Made by a program: the position numbers and the translations under genes. A DNA stretch of 64,000 bases, from contig OX485803.1 of the NCBI GenBank assembly GCA_950295325.1, positions 33,159,554-33,223,553 on the forward strand. The letters are read 5' to 3'. How positions within the stretch are numbered: position 1 is the stretch's first letter; each line of letters begins with the position of its first letter. The notes below the pieces were generated by a model. It had not been told where the DNA came from and searched no databases. It saw nothing but the letters and a program-made list of their open reading frames with translations. Source of the DNA: Polytrichum commune (Eukaryota; Streptophyta; Polytrichopsida; Polytrichales; Polytrichaceae). This document shows positions 12,301 through 24,529 of the stretch, in pieces.

Positions 12301-15300
12301 TAAGGGGGAATTAATACTAAGAAGTGCTAGGGAAAAGTATTCGCTTAACTATTGTAAACTTTTTTTTATGCGGTCACACTACCAATGAACTTACCTAGTG
12401 TTAAGTTTTACACTCTGGCATGGGTTGCCCAATACCCTACCCTCTCAATACTTGAGTACAAGACCCTACCAATATCAAGTCGAGCACATAACTAATTTAG
12501 TTAAGTTCAACTTCTCCCAAAAATGGTTAAGGAGAGAGCTAGAAGACGAGGCCAATTATCTTATCCTTAGCTAATGCTAGCTCTAGTTAAGCCTAGTGTG
12601 GCAACAAAGCATCTAGCTAACTTAACATAAACAACATATATATATAAGTAAGTTTGTACATATTTTCAAAATGTGATTTTTTTTTTAATAATATTGGTTG
12701 CTTCAATTCTATGGGCAAATTCCATGGATACACTTTCATGTACCTAAATTTTATGAGAAATATGTGATTTCTTTGTAATTGCTTAATGGTTATGCTACTA
12801 GAATATGATAGAAAAATGTTATATTTATTTTTTGATGTTAAATCTATATATGTAAATTTTGAATGGTGCTAACATAATCAAAACAATTGCTACAATACTA
12901 TCATACTCAACTTTGCATATTGTATAGGAGGATCTTGCCACTAAATCTTATCATAAAATCCTACAATAGACTTTAACATGTTATGATTTGGGACTTGGAT
13001 TACGTCCAATTTTACTTAAATATGAGTTAACTAGTTGTCCTTAACCGGTGATGCGGGTGGGGCCTAAGAAGGACAACATGGACGTCTCATATGGAGAAGC
13101 CAAAGTGACACTTCAGCATGCACTCTTGGAGTCAATGCATTCTATCATGCCAAATGGATTGGTACGCATGAACTTCCTCAGTTTCCTTATATTATGTTAA
13201 AAGTGCACTTGAGCCCGATTGTTGCTACATACGGCCAAGTGAGGAGCTCACCCCAATCAAATTTAGGTTCAAGAGTTGGATCTACTTTTGGACATTGGAT
13301 TCCAAGTCTTGATTCAATGCTAACATTCAAAATCATCCAAAGAACCTAACTTGACAATTACACTAAAATAAGAATACATATGTAAAAAAAAACCTAGCGT
13401 AATTCGTCAAAACTGTGCAAATAAGATGTGCACCCATGACACAGTTTGTTCCCAACCTTAGAACTTAATTGCCTAAATATTTGAAAACGAGACTCTCAAT
13501 TTCAAATGTTTGGATCTTGCTAAAAAAAAAAGATGAATGATGAGACCAACGTGCTCTCAACCTTCCACACCCTCAAATCGAGATCCGACTCCTCAATTAC
13601 ACAAAGTGCTTGATTAACCCTCAACTTCTTAGTGCGTATTGTGGGTTCATTAGATCATCTAAAATGTTCGCAATCTAAGGGTCATTTTTTTTAATTGTAC
13701 CCAAAAGAAACGTTGTTGCTAATGATTTTAAGATCACAACAACACAGTAGCAATATTTAGTAATTTTTGCAATTTGTTCATAATCAAATTAGAATCATTA
13801 AACTTCAAAAAATGTGATAAATATTTCCTTGTTCAAATTTCCTAGATTATATTAAGAATAGATATACACTTTGAGGCAAGAAAAAGAATCCATAGAAAAT
13901 TGACAATTTTCAATCCAAATAATGTGAAGTTACTTTGTATAATAATGTATCAACTAAGAGAAAAGATAGTTCATCCTTGACTTTAAAATCTCTTGTGGAT
14001 GACCATCTTTCCATATTGGAATGGGGTCATTGCCATTGACAAGAAAATTTCATGAGGAACACAACGATACCCATTGTGACCTTCCTAGCACCTTCCTTTG
14101 GGATGGATTTACCTTCAAGAGTCATTCATAAGCCCAAAACATGCTTCTCAGGAAGTTAAGGGTTAAGCTTGGATATGATTCTAGAGTTGGGTGAAATCCA
14201 ACCTACATATTTGTACGTATTTCCAAATGATCTTCTCTAGTTTTAGGAAAAGAATGCATAACACATTTATTTATTCCTCCCATATTTCTTTCGCTTACAT
14301 CTTAAACCTAAAATTAAAACATCCAGTAGTATATTGATTTATAACTTGAAAATTGTAGAATATCATGTACAAAAACCCTCTACATGATTGATTCTAAAGC
14401 TTTGGAGTTCAGTAGATGCACCATGTGTATTCAGGAGTGTAATACTTCTATTGTATTTTGGTCATATTAGAGAACCATAAAAAAAAGAGGACCATAAATG
14501 GGATTCCAAATTCTCAAAACTTTCAGCTCTTTGACTATGCATGGGAGGTCCGGGCCTCTTTATATGTGTCAACAAGAAGTGAGCGGTTGGGTCTTGGTTA
14601 TCCATATTGTCCGGCCACTCCCAACCCTTTTCTGAATATCCCAAAGTTCCATTTGATAAGCCCCCAATGATGCATGACGCTGGTCAGCCAGTAGAATAAT
14701 TCACATTTCCGTCAAACCTTTTCTATGGTACAATATAGGTTGATAGGCTAAGGCAAGAGGAAATCATCGCAAACAAACGTACCTCTCAGTTATCCAACCT
14801 AAAAATCCTCAAATCATATTAATCTAGCGATTACTATTCGAAGTTAAATTTTGACACGAAAATTGACTTCAAAGACTTAAATTACTCTAGTTAAAGTCAT
14901 TTGAGATGATAGCATAAATGACCTGTTTTCTTATTGAAGTTTTTATGTTGGATGGATGAGAGATACACTCATACGCGACAAGTACCTCTCAACGTATGGC
15001 TGACCTTGAATGGTTGGGAGTTGATCATTGTTTATTTCCACAATGTGCAACTTTTGGCCCCAGATTACTGGGTGTATAGTGGGCATCAGGTCACATGATG
15101 GTGGGTTGGATTTGGATTCGGCGGTAATAGAATCGGGATTCGGGTGAATGAATCCAACCCTGGAAATGTGAACCGTGTGTGCAACGGGCACAGGCCACAC
15201 TTGTTCCCATGACGGAATAAATTGTACGTCCCCATGCCTGGCTATGGCTATGGCCTTCCTTGCATTCCGGGATGTGGCTACGGCAACGGCTGCCCCTTCG

Positions 15301-15310
15301 CCCTTTTTAT
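9351..15310. other. Long gene-free intergenic region
   Basis: Nearly 6 kb with only short chance open frames, high AT content, oligo-A/T runs and scattered local duplications (for example GTATAGTGTGACTTACCATGG-like text at 11060-11110). I see no coding gene, tRNA or intact transposon end pair. Confidence 0.5.
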
Positions 15311-15573
15311 AATCCTGTCCTTTGCCCCATAAATAACCACACCTCCGTCAGATGTCCCTATCACTACTCCTCCCTCCACCCTTCCATTCAGTCATTCTTT
15401 CATGCCTGTGTCCTCAAGTCAATGTCCGCTCGTGTTTGATGTTGAATCTTGCTTCTTGTTACGCCCTGGAGTTTTTGCCTTCTTGTTAATTATGTTACTT
15501 TGAAGGGTTGATTTGGTGATAAAGGGCTGGGAGAATGAATGAGTGCTCTCGTTCTGTTGCTTGCCAGTAACAT

Positions 15574-15804
15574 TTGTTTCCATGTTTGAACCCCCTCATG
15601 GGATTCACAAATTTGTATTTTCACTCCAGTGACTCCTGCAAGAGGCCAGCCAAACTTGAAATTTTACCAGGCTCTGCTCGTGGTGGTGTCTTGATACGTG
15701 CAAGTCAAGGTGATACTGCAACATCCTCCTTGTGGTTATTTGAACAAAACCTTTTGTCAACAATGTTTTTCTTTGTAAACTCATGTTGCCACTCCATGGT
15801 CTAA
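15574..15804 (+). CDS. Possible orphan exon or small gene remnant
   Basis: Upstream DNA (15300-15450) looks promoter-like: TTTTTATAATC at about 15303 and CATAAATAA at about 15329, then a C/T-rich leader. A 76-codon frame follows. Its middle part, beginning at about 15630 with CKRPAKLEILPG, ends at a CAAG/GTGATA site (about 15710) that could be a splice donor, and its Arg/Ser/Ala-rich text resembles the end of a plastid transit peptide. I found no following exon in 15.8-16.6 kb and do not recognise the protein. It may be a decayed nuclear gene for a plastid protein, or chance. Confidence 0.2.
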   Translation: MFPCLNPLMGFTNLYFHSSDSCKRPAKLEILPGSARGGVLIRASQGDTATSSLWLFEQNLLSTMFFFVNSCCHSMV

Positions 15805-15810
15805 ATGAGA

Positions 15811-16701
15811 ATCTGAGATGGACGTGAAGTAGGGAAGTGTAGGGGGTTGCACTACAATCTCACAATATGTGAGCGGTGATTACCATATTCATTGATTGAC
15901 TGGCTTACCACATGCATGATGACTTGGAGGTTAAGATTGCAGTCCAGGCATCTTGGCCTTCTAGACTGCTCCACATAAGTTGTTGGACGTGTGACCAGCT
16001 ACTCAATGTGGGACAGCATAGAAGGCTTAGAAACCTAGATTGATTGATGAAATCGGGGGTTCACATATTGGAGACCAAGGTGAATAGATTATCGATGATG
16101 ACTCGAGGACTACAAGAATAATTTATTTTCTACTGTCAAATTTTCACAAAGCTTGGATCGCAGCCATTATAAACCTCTGTAAATTGCCCATGATTTTTCA
16201 TTGTAATCTTCACAAACATGACAATTATTCACTTCCAGTTGCACAAATGCTTTCAATATCAGGTGCCACGTCAGGTCACTATTTAAGAATTGTTAGCATG
16301 GATTGTGGTTGGAGGTGACATATTTTACTTTGTATGCAGTTGATCAGCATAGATAGCAAGGGTTGCATTCGTACTTTTGCAGCCTATCGGATCATTTGTT
16401 TGAAAGCAAAGATCTTTCAGAAACAAGCCCAGACTGGTAATGTTTTGTGAGTTCAAACAAGTCCACGCAATAAATCGACTGCTTACAAACCATAATACCC
16501 TTTGATAAAATCCAGGAAACACATGGTATTGTAACGAAATTGCCACATCAGCAATGCATATCACATTTAGACATCAACAACCATCAACAACCTTGATAGA
16601 GACTCATTCCCCACGGTTGGCAAATTAACAAAGCATGGAAGTTGACAAAAATATTTCATGCATTTATGGTACACAATGGATAAGTCTAAAACCAAATATG
16701 T
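15811..16701. other. Intergenic and 3' region of the PHIP1-like gene
   Basis: No gene is visible. The end next to 16702 is expected to hold the 3' untranslated region of the minus-strand PHIP1-like gene. Confidence 0.4.
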
Positions 16702-19679
16702 CTACACTAACGGCTTCTTGGGGCAATTATAGGACATATGACCACCCTCGCCACAAGTGAAACAGTTCTTCTTGGGCTCCCCAACAGCAGCTTCCAATTC
16801 ACTAGTTTCCTTTTTATTCCTCTTAGGGACCGAGTATGCTATCCTGATAGGCCTACCGAGAACCTCCATTTGATCAAGCTTTATGGCAGCTTCTAATGAG
16901 TCATCATCGGCGAAGTCTACATGCCCGAAACCTCTAAAACCTCCTGTTTCCTTATCTACAGCAAATCTAATTGCCTCTATTTTGCTACCTTGAAAAAACC
17001 TCCGCAATTCTTCTTCTGAAATATCCCATGCCAGGTTTCCTATGTAGGCAGACAGACACCCCTCATATTTTTTGGCTGGTTCCTGATACGCATCTTTCTT
17101 AGGAAGTTCTTTAGGTCTGATCTTGCAGACCTCAATCTTCAAAAACCGACCACCCCTGCAATATAATCACCACAATTGAGTTCACCAGAACACAGCATAG
17201 CGTAACTCACTGAATTCAACAAGCTTAATAAGCCAATCTTTAATGAGAAACTTACATGTCAGCACCATCCAATGCGAGTGCCCTCTTTGCTGCTTCCTCT
17301 GTCTGCACAAACCAGGATGTAAAGTAAGATTACAATGCAAAGATGGTAAATTGTCCCTGCTCATTTTGACGCTTGCGGTATGGGGGTGACATAAGGCAAG
17401 TAACACGATACAGAAGTTTCTCTAGCACATGCTTAGGGCCATTTCCTCATGTATCAGAACTGCCCGGGTAACATTGTGCATAACTAAGGGAATAGCACTG
17501 CCATTGACCAGATTAAATTGTGGACAAATCAGTCTGGACCTTCGTGGTCACACATCCATTCCCGGAGTGCGTGTTGCCATTTGACGAAACCAAGACAAAA
17601 AACTCTCCCGACGCATTGATAGGCTAAACAGTACATGGAAGTAGGAACACACAGAATCTGTCGAGGACTGATTCTCCGGTAATCATTGGATTACAACCGT
17701 CTACTTCCAAAAGAGACACAAAAGTCGACTTGAAAGGTATTATGTTGACCTGGCTTAATAACTTGAGAATACTCCCTAGAAGTAGTTGCTCTTTTCTATT
17801 TTAAGAGTCACCGTTAAATCTACTCGGTCAATGGTCAGCAGGCCTTAATATCGCCAAAGTTAGGAACACGGACAATCATTTTGAAACGGAGGGAGCATTG
17901 AATACCATGTGCCAAATCATACATCAGAGTCATGGAAGTGTGGAACACCCAGGTCTGTCTCATGAACAAACTCTGTTCTCTATAAATTTGATGAGTCATC
18001 CTTTGTATGACTGGACACACATTGGAAACACATCAGCCTGGCAGTCTACAATGACTCTACAATAACTTAAAATACATGACGTCCAAGAGGTACAAGCTCA
18101 AATGCATCAGCACTATTCGTATCAACAGCATGTGACTGGATTGCAGTCATCTGTTCTTCCTATATATAGAACATCATGTGCATTAGTCCCGATCTGTAAG
18201 AGAGGAAAACGGAAGCAATCTACAGCATGGTAACAGCTGGTCAGAGCGCGCGGATACTGATTTGCCAATCACAAGGTCAAATGCATTACTGCTGTTCATG
18301 TAAGTCATACGCATGCATCAGCATTTATCGTGATAACAGCATATGTTTGCAAAAGGCAAACATCTGTTCTTCCTATAAAATACCATCATTTGCACGCAGA
18401 ATCAGACATTACGCACAAGTGATCTTATTTAACAAATTCAATCATTTAAAACATTGATTAAATAAGCTTCAGAAGAGAGCGGACAGATATCGCCTCAGTA
18501 ACCTGATCACAAGCATAACTAGCATGAATAATAGACACTAGCAAAATGATGAAGGTAATGCAAGATAAGGAACTAACCCGGAAAGTGATGAATGCAATTC
18601 CCCTAAACCTTCCGGTATCGGGGAAAATCATACAGTCTAGCTCAGATATTGTGCCACAGTCTTGGAAAAATTCATGAATGTCATCCTCCGTGACGTAATA
18701 GGGCATGCCACCAACCATAACCTTCTTAGGGTCCACCTTCTCCTCATGTCTGCAGGAGAATACCATACATGTAAGGACCAATGGCAAAAGGGAACTCAGT
18801 AAGCCACAATCCAAACAATTGAGAAACGAAAGCTCAACATTACCTTGTCAAGCATTCGGGTGCAGGTTGGATTGAAGCTTCTTCATCTCCGACGGCGACT
18901 TCAATATTCCTCTTCACGATCTTCTTTTTGGACTTCTCTTTTTTTTTCTTCCTTCTACTCTCTAGCCAAGGCTCATTACCTTCCACAATAGGACCACCAT
19001 TCTGAACAACCACGTCCAGTACACCACGAGAGTCTCCATCTCCAGCTCCATCACTTGTAGGAACAACAGGACATGAATGAGCTTCGTCTACCACGGTGCC
19101 TGGTTTGATTCTCTTCCCATTCACTAATGGCCACCTTGGCTTCTGTCTAACTTTCCAATGCTTCACGGGCTCTTTCTGTAATTGACCCTCTGCAGGAACC
19201 CCATCACGCTCGCAGTTTGACACGCCTTCACATGGAGCTGCCATTATTTCTGGTGCGATATCTGTGGACATACAAGGTGCGTCCTTTCGAGACTCCTGGA
19301 CATTGACTTTACCCTCGCCACGAGACGCAGTTACAACAGATTCAGTCTTCTGACGCTTCATCGACTTCTCTTCCTCTCCTTGTGGGGTCACCTCGGCAAT
19401 AATAACTGCTATCTCAGAACTAGCGTTGCTTCCCTCCAGAAGCACGTCAACTTCCATTCCGGCAACTCCACCCGCATGTCCGTTACCATGTCTATCAGCA
19501 ACAGAGGTCTTAGATTTACGTCGCTTCTTTTTCGTCGCAGACATAACCACAGGTGGGCCTCCATTAGGGATGTCTTTGGAGGACGCAGTTGCGTTGCTGT
19601 CGGGTGGCGGAGCCGAAGAAGCAGCTGCAGCTGCCTCCTCCCGCTTCTTTCTCTTCAACTTCGTATTTGAGAGTACCAT
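16702..19679 (-). CDS. PHIP1: PHIP1-like RNA-binding protein, two RRMs and a CCHC knuckle (4 exons, 502 aa)
   Basis: The protein resembles plant phragmoplastin-interacting protein 1, an RNA-binding protein linked to the cell plate. Exons (minus strand, first to last): 18844-19679, 18578-18749, 17256-17302, 16702-17155; GT-AG junctions and phases give 1509 nt in frame. It begins MVLSNTKLK, as PHIP1 does, followed by a Lys-rich disordered region to about 285 with basic tracts (KKKRRK, RRKKKKEKSKKK). RRM1 is about 288-362, with RGIAFITF as RNP1. RRM2 is about 387-462, with YIGNLA and RGFGHVDF. One CCHC knuckle has C483, C486, H491 and C496, and the protein ends six residues later. From memory, Arabidopsis PHIP1 has a longer tail with several knuckles, so this form looks short at the C end. 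A nucleolar role is also possible given the basic N terminus and the promoter motif. Confidence 0.88.
18100..18400. repeat. Direct duplication inside intron 2 of the PHIP1-like gene
   Basis: Two diverged copies of about 85 bp (18102-18187 and about 18310-18400) share ATGCATCAGCA, AACAGCAT and CATCTGTTCTTCCTAT, spaced about 207 bp apart. This is a local intronic duplication with no visible function. Confidence 0.6.
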
Positions 19680-20177
19680 CGCAGTGGCGCGATTTGCAAC
19701 TCAAATACAACAAGCATATTACTTCCAAATACAGCACCCTGGACAGGATTTACAGGATAAATACTCGAGAATCCTAACCCTTACAGCCCCAAGGGCAAAC
19801 CTACAAACCTACAAACCTACACAATGTGTGTAGATAATAAATTCACATGGTCAATGACTACACCTAAAACACAAGTAACTGCAAAACAACATCTGGGTCC
19901 ACCGGGTTAATAATCCGATGGAACCTCCACCCAAACCTCTGTTAAAAATATGAGAATCTGCGAGAATAAAAGGCCTGTCCATGCACCTAGAGCTTACTCG
20001 GACCACAAAAGCAAAAGAACAGACGATGTGACATAGCAAATTTTGAGGCGATACAGGGAAGGATATGCACATACAGTGTGAGAGAGAGAGAAGATTACTG
20101 CTCAACGAGTGGACAAGGGAAGCTTATATGTGAGGAGCAGAGCAGCTAAGGGGCCGCAGACTGCGATCGACGAACCT

Positions 20178-20207
20178 AAACCCTAAACCCACAGTCGCTA
20201 GGGTTTA
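20178..20207. promoter_or_regulatory. Telobox motifs between divergent genes
   Basis: AAACCCTAAACCC at 20178-20190 and the inverted AGGGTTTAAGGG just after (from about 20200) are telobox-type elements. In plants such motifs are common in promoters of ribosome-biogenesis, translation and cell-cycle genes. They lie about 500 bp upstream of the PHIP1-like start codon (minus strand) and about 150 bp before the likely leader exon of the small gene on the plus strand, so they could serve both. Confidence 0.6.
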
Positions 20208-20239
20208 AGGGTTGGTGCTGGATGATGATGTATTTGTAT

Positions 20240-20360
20240 TCATCCAAATAGAGCTATGAGCATCCAGATGTTCGATGAAATAAAACTTCATTCATCCATA
20301 TCCTCCATCCCCACTAGGTCGTGCTCTCTATTTGCTTTCTTGTGTCTATTGTCTGCGGAG
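20240..20360 (+). other. Probable untranslated first exon of the 101-aa protein gene
   Basis: The sequence GTCTGCGGAG/GTACGC at 20351-20366 is a good splice donor, and TTTATGCAG/GAACATC ending at 21803 is a good acceptor 54 bases before the ATG. Joining them gives a leader with one intron of about 1.44 kb (20361-21803). This is inferred from splice-site quality only. Confidence 0.4.
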
Positions 20361-21857
20361 GTACGCTCTCGCTCTCTCTGCCTATGCTTTGTGAACTTTG
20401 GTGAATTGGTTGTGTATTTATGTGAAATTGTGGCTTTCTGTGAAGGCCTTGCTACAGGAATGTTTCGCGTGGTGGAGCTCCTTGTTAAACAGACTTAATG
20501 AATGTCAAGATGGAGTGCGTTCAGAGGAACCCTTGTCTGATCCTTCACTAATATCTAATGTAATCCGAGCGCGCATCAGATGCCTAAATTTTGCACTTGT
20601 ATAAGTCGACATTTCATTCGAATTCCATTATTCTGTTTTATGGTAGTGCGGGAACAAACTCCGTCTGGAGGTATTGGTGGTTCCGCTCTTTTGACTGGAG
20701 GATAACAGATCCCTTTTTCTAGAGACGTTCTCCCTGGAATCTATTGTATACGTGGTTCTGAAGGTCGATAGTTTTTGGCAGTATTTTTCTACTCAGCTTC
20801 AAACCACTTCAGCAACCGCAATTTGTCAAACAATTTCCCGGTTGCGCGTATTTTGAGGGAAGGTAGTGAACTCAGTTAACGGGAACCTAGTATTGGTTGT
20901 CAATCCGATCTCTGTGTTCACAGCCTGAAAAATGTTCCTAACCTGGACAAGGGATGGAAACATTTACTGAGTGTGAACAGCCTATAAACATATGAGAAAA
21001 TAGGAATCCATTGGTGAAATTCCGACCTTCTTCATGGCAGAGTATATCAATAACTTGCACAGGATTGCCATGTATTGAGTGCCCTCTTTTCTACATTTTC
21101 CAATGTTATTACTGAGCTGGTCTCCTTTCTTGATTGATAGTTACTAATGTTTACTGCTGCACGACGTATGTCTTAACACAGCACCTTGTGTGTGGTGCTT
21201 GTGATCAGTTGCAGACTTGAATATTGTGTTGTCCAATGCAACCTGCAATGTTCTCTACCATCATAGTTCAGTCGATACATGAATTTTGCCCGGTGTTTAT
21301 GGAAACATTCAACAAGTTGCCTATGAGTATCTTGTTGTCAGCTTTGCCTTTGTGAGAAGGGTGGCTTAAACCGAAGGACTTAACCTGGATCCCATGGGCA
21401 CTCTGAGGTTATGCCGTCAACTGTCCGGAATAGTACCGGACAGGTGACCCACTGTGATGCACTTGATTTCCTGTGGATCGTATCGGGGTTATCGGGGTTA
21501 TCGGGTGAACCGTTTACATTGAACCAACCGTGTGGGATTCCATGGGCTTGTCTTTGGGATAGATAGGTGCAAGCTGGCTTAAATGTTGCCAGTCACAGGT
21601 TTTCACCTTTGAAAGGAGGTGATAGTCTTAGAGGCCTCTAATTCTCGGGATGCTCGTTTCGGGATTACACATAGACTTAGACCAACTCGAAGATTTAGTA
21701 AGACCATATCCACGCCAGTGGCAACATCATAGTCATCTCCTCTTGCCGATCTCCTCTTGCCGTTCTCATACTGAGTACGTTTGGTATATATATATTTATG
21801 CAGGAACATCTTTGGAAGCGCTAAACATTTTGGAGAGCACAGAAGAAGTTCGTGCTA

Positions 21858-22163
21858 ATGGGGTTCTTTGGAGGCAAGAAGAAAGAAGCAGAGCAGAAGA
21901 AAGAGGAGGAAGCTGCCCCACCTCCTCCACAGCCAAGCAAACCTGCCCTGGAGTCACCTCCTGTGACCCAAGCACCCAAACCTGATGCCAACGCAGCGTT
22001 GAAAGCGGAGACAAGTGTGTTCGAATTTGGATCCGCGGCCAACAATGATGACAGTAAGACACTTGCTGGTTACTGCCCTGTCTCCGATGACATGGAGCCC
22101 TGTAGATGGGAGCTCCTCCCCGCAGGAGGAAATGAAGCCCCGCAGTTTCGCATCATCTTCTGA
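21858..22163 (+). CDS. Small conserved plant protein, 101 aa, unknown function
   Basis: A single coding exon of 102 codons including the stop. It starts MGFFGGKKKE, has a charged Lys/Glu segment (7-18), a Pro-rich linker (21-42), and a compact C terminus with YCPVSDDMEPCRWELLPAG and the end APQFRIIF. The Cys-Trp-rich tail resembles a small conserved plant protein family as I remember it, but I cannot name it. There is no signal peptide or membrane span; Gly2 after Met could allow N-myristoylation, which is speculative. The frame can be read two codons further upstream from a GTG, but the ATG is the sensible start. It is divergent from the PHIP1-like gene, with a telobox between them and a probable leader intron. 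Confidence 0.7.
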   Translation: MGFFGGKKKEAEQKKEEEAAPPPPQPSKPALESPPVTQAPKPDANAALKAETSVFEFGSAANNDDSKTLAGYCPVSDDMEPCRWELLPAGGNEAPQFRIIF

Positions 22164-22670
22164 GGGACTCTACTCAAACTGATTAGCTAGAAAGGGTTTC
22201 ATGATGTATACATAGCAATTTGTCTTTTGGAAGGATTCACGGCACATGCCCATGGTTCAATTTGGCATAGCTCATCGGCTGCTGCCACACTCCATCAATT
22301 TCAAATTAAACCAACAACGTCGGCAATCCTTAGTTCCCCATTTTATTATCCAGTCCCACAAAAGTGACTTGTTGTGTGAAATTTCAATCAGACTTTCTTT
22401 GAAAAAAAGGTTTGCAGAGTTCCAACCTGCTTCTGGTGTTGTGTCTCATCTCTTCTTAAATGTCACCTTGTGTTGTGGATGTTTCTATCACGGACCCAGA
22501 CATCCAAAGGCACTGGGCTTTACAGTAATTACATCACTTATCTCATGGTGTCCAAGCATCCAACGATCGCCTCACTTGTTTGAACATTGAATTGATGGTG
22601 TCTATGTTACAATTAACTCTTTTTTTAATCTACTATACTTTATGTGATAAGAACATTGCAGAAACGTGAA

Positions 22671-22744
22671 GTTTTCGTGGTGTAGTTGGTTATCACATCA
22701 GTCTAACACACTGAAGGTCTCCGGTTCGAACCCGGGCGAAAACA
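22671..22744 (+). tRNA. tRNA-Val (anticodon AAC)
   Basis: A 74-nt cloverleaf. The acceptor stem pairs GTTTTCG (22671-22677) with CGAAAAC (22737-22743), with A as discriminator. The D arm lies in GTGTAGTTGGTTATCAC. The anticodon loop CTAACAC (22703-22709) has AAC at 22705-22707. The T arm contains GGTTCGAACCC, the internal B box. No intron and no encoded CCA. The closed acceptor stem and intact boxes suggest a functional gene. Confidence 0.95.
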
Positions 22745-22752
22745 TGCGGACC

Positions 22753-22759
22753 TTTTTTT
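22753..22759 (+). terminator. RNA polymerase III terminator of tRNA-Val
   Basis: A run of seven T residues starts nine bases after the tRNA 3' end, a standard Pol III stop. Confidence 0.8.
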
Positions 22760-24529
22760 AATGTTTTATCGAACCGTTTCAAAGTATGACAAATATGCTA
22801 TATACGATATTTAGTGTTTGATTATATTTAATGTTGTTACCACCATACCCTGCTCAACACTAGTTTTCAGTGTTTTCAGTTCTTTGACAATTAGTGTTAG
22901 AAGATATGTTGATGACACTATTCCATGGTATACAATTAGTATTGAGCTGGACAATTAGAATTGGTGACACGAAATATCATATTTAGTGTACCTCCATGAG
23001 TCTCATGCTGCAGGTTTAGGGTTTTAGCCCAAGAGCATATACAACTTGGAGTTGGATTTCTACAACCTAAAGTATCATGGGAAAGTTTGCCATTCAATAT
23101 TCCCCTCTTTTCAGATAAATTTCACTCACATTCAACATTCTTATGTGGCATGCAACACAGATGCTAGGGTGTAGTAGCTGAGCACATATTAAAAAGACAT
23201 AAATTGACAAATTGATCAAAATGAATGAAAATGTGACATAAATAGTTGAATGAAGATAGTATAAGATGGTTTCTCCAGTGAGCGATCTAGAGGACTACTT
23301 CACACCACTGCAAGCTTGTACTTGAACTATTTGAAACTCCTCACATTCAAGAACACACAATAGAGTTTCTTTACTTCCAAGGATCCTACTCAGAGGTTTA
23401 AGTGCATGGGCTACATTAAATATGGGGATCCCTTGTATGCCTTATAGAGCCAAATTCTATGTCCAACCCTCTCCAACCCCATCATCATCAGTAGGCTTCA
23501 GGCAACTATCCCAACTTTTAAGTGAACACCAATTAGAGCTCACATAACTACCAGAAATTATGGAAACAAAAGGCAAGAAAACATTGTAGAATATTGCCAC
23601 TAGGTCTGGGTTTTCATGCTCCTGTGCAGGAAATCATGGGGGAGTGTCATCATCATATGTACCTGAAAATCCACAAGGATATCTCACCGGTTTGTATCCT
23701 TCCAACAATCAAGTTGATTTCTTAACTTGTATATTAGCTGTTCTAGTTTGCATCCGACTTATGTTCTATCCTGGACTACAATACATTGTTTCCTTGTTAT
23801 CTAAGAGTGGGTCAAATCTGAGCTGCTCTCAGATATTCATCTGCTCAGAATCTTAAATATAGTCCTCCCAATGTATTAGGTAACAATCAACCTTCTAAAG
23901 CTTGCTCAAAAGTCGTGATGTGTTCATATGTCTACATCCCATTTCTCAGTTTAGTAGAAACATAAAATATAACCATGTGCATCAACAACCTTCTTCATAT
24001 AACTCTTCATCCATGCACGCAGTTCAACACAAATTTCTGATGCCAACATTTGAAAGATAGTCGGAAGTTTATGTACAATACAAAAGCATAGGCAGCATGC
24101 ACTCTGTTTCATCTTTTATTGCACGTTTAGAGCATTGAGACAGGATGAGGACCATGTGCAAAAATTCACCTGACCTCCCAAGTGAACCAAAGATAACGAG
24201 TAACAATGGGTATAGGTGAGTCATACTTCTATTCAACAAGCCACAAGCCAAACAAGACTTGAAGGGTGAAACTTATTCTAAATCTAAAAAATGGATGATA
24301 AGCCACAGATACAACAGTCAAAACTTACATTTTACAGGCTGGCACTGCTCTAATGCTTGAAAGCAACAGGATGACAAATACTAGGTAAATGATGTGTTTT
24401 GCATTCCTCTTGCTTCTGATGACCCAAAACTCTGATGACTTCAAGTACGTAACTGACATAGCTGGACAAAGTTCCATTATCACCACGTGGCCAAGATTCA
24501 CAAAAAAAGACTAAATGCTATGGCCCAGC
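22760..24529. other. Intergenic, plus 3' region of beta-adaptin
   Basis: No gene is visible. The end next to 24530 should hold the 3' untranslated region of the minus-strand beta-adaptin gene. Confidence 0.4.

Noticed and set aside
12285-12630. Possible Tourist-like MITE (GGTTTCATTGCC and GGCAACAAAGC ends)
   Set aside because: The arms match poorly and no TTA/TAA or other target duplication fits.
21852-21857. Two-codon N-terminal extension of the 101-aa protein
   Set aside because: It would start with GTG; the ATG at 21858 is preferred.
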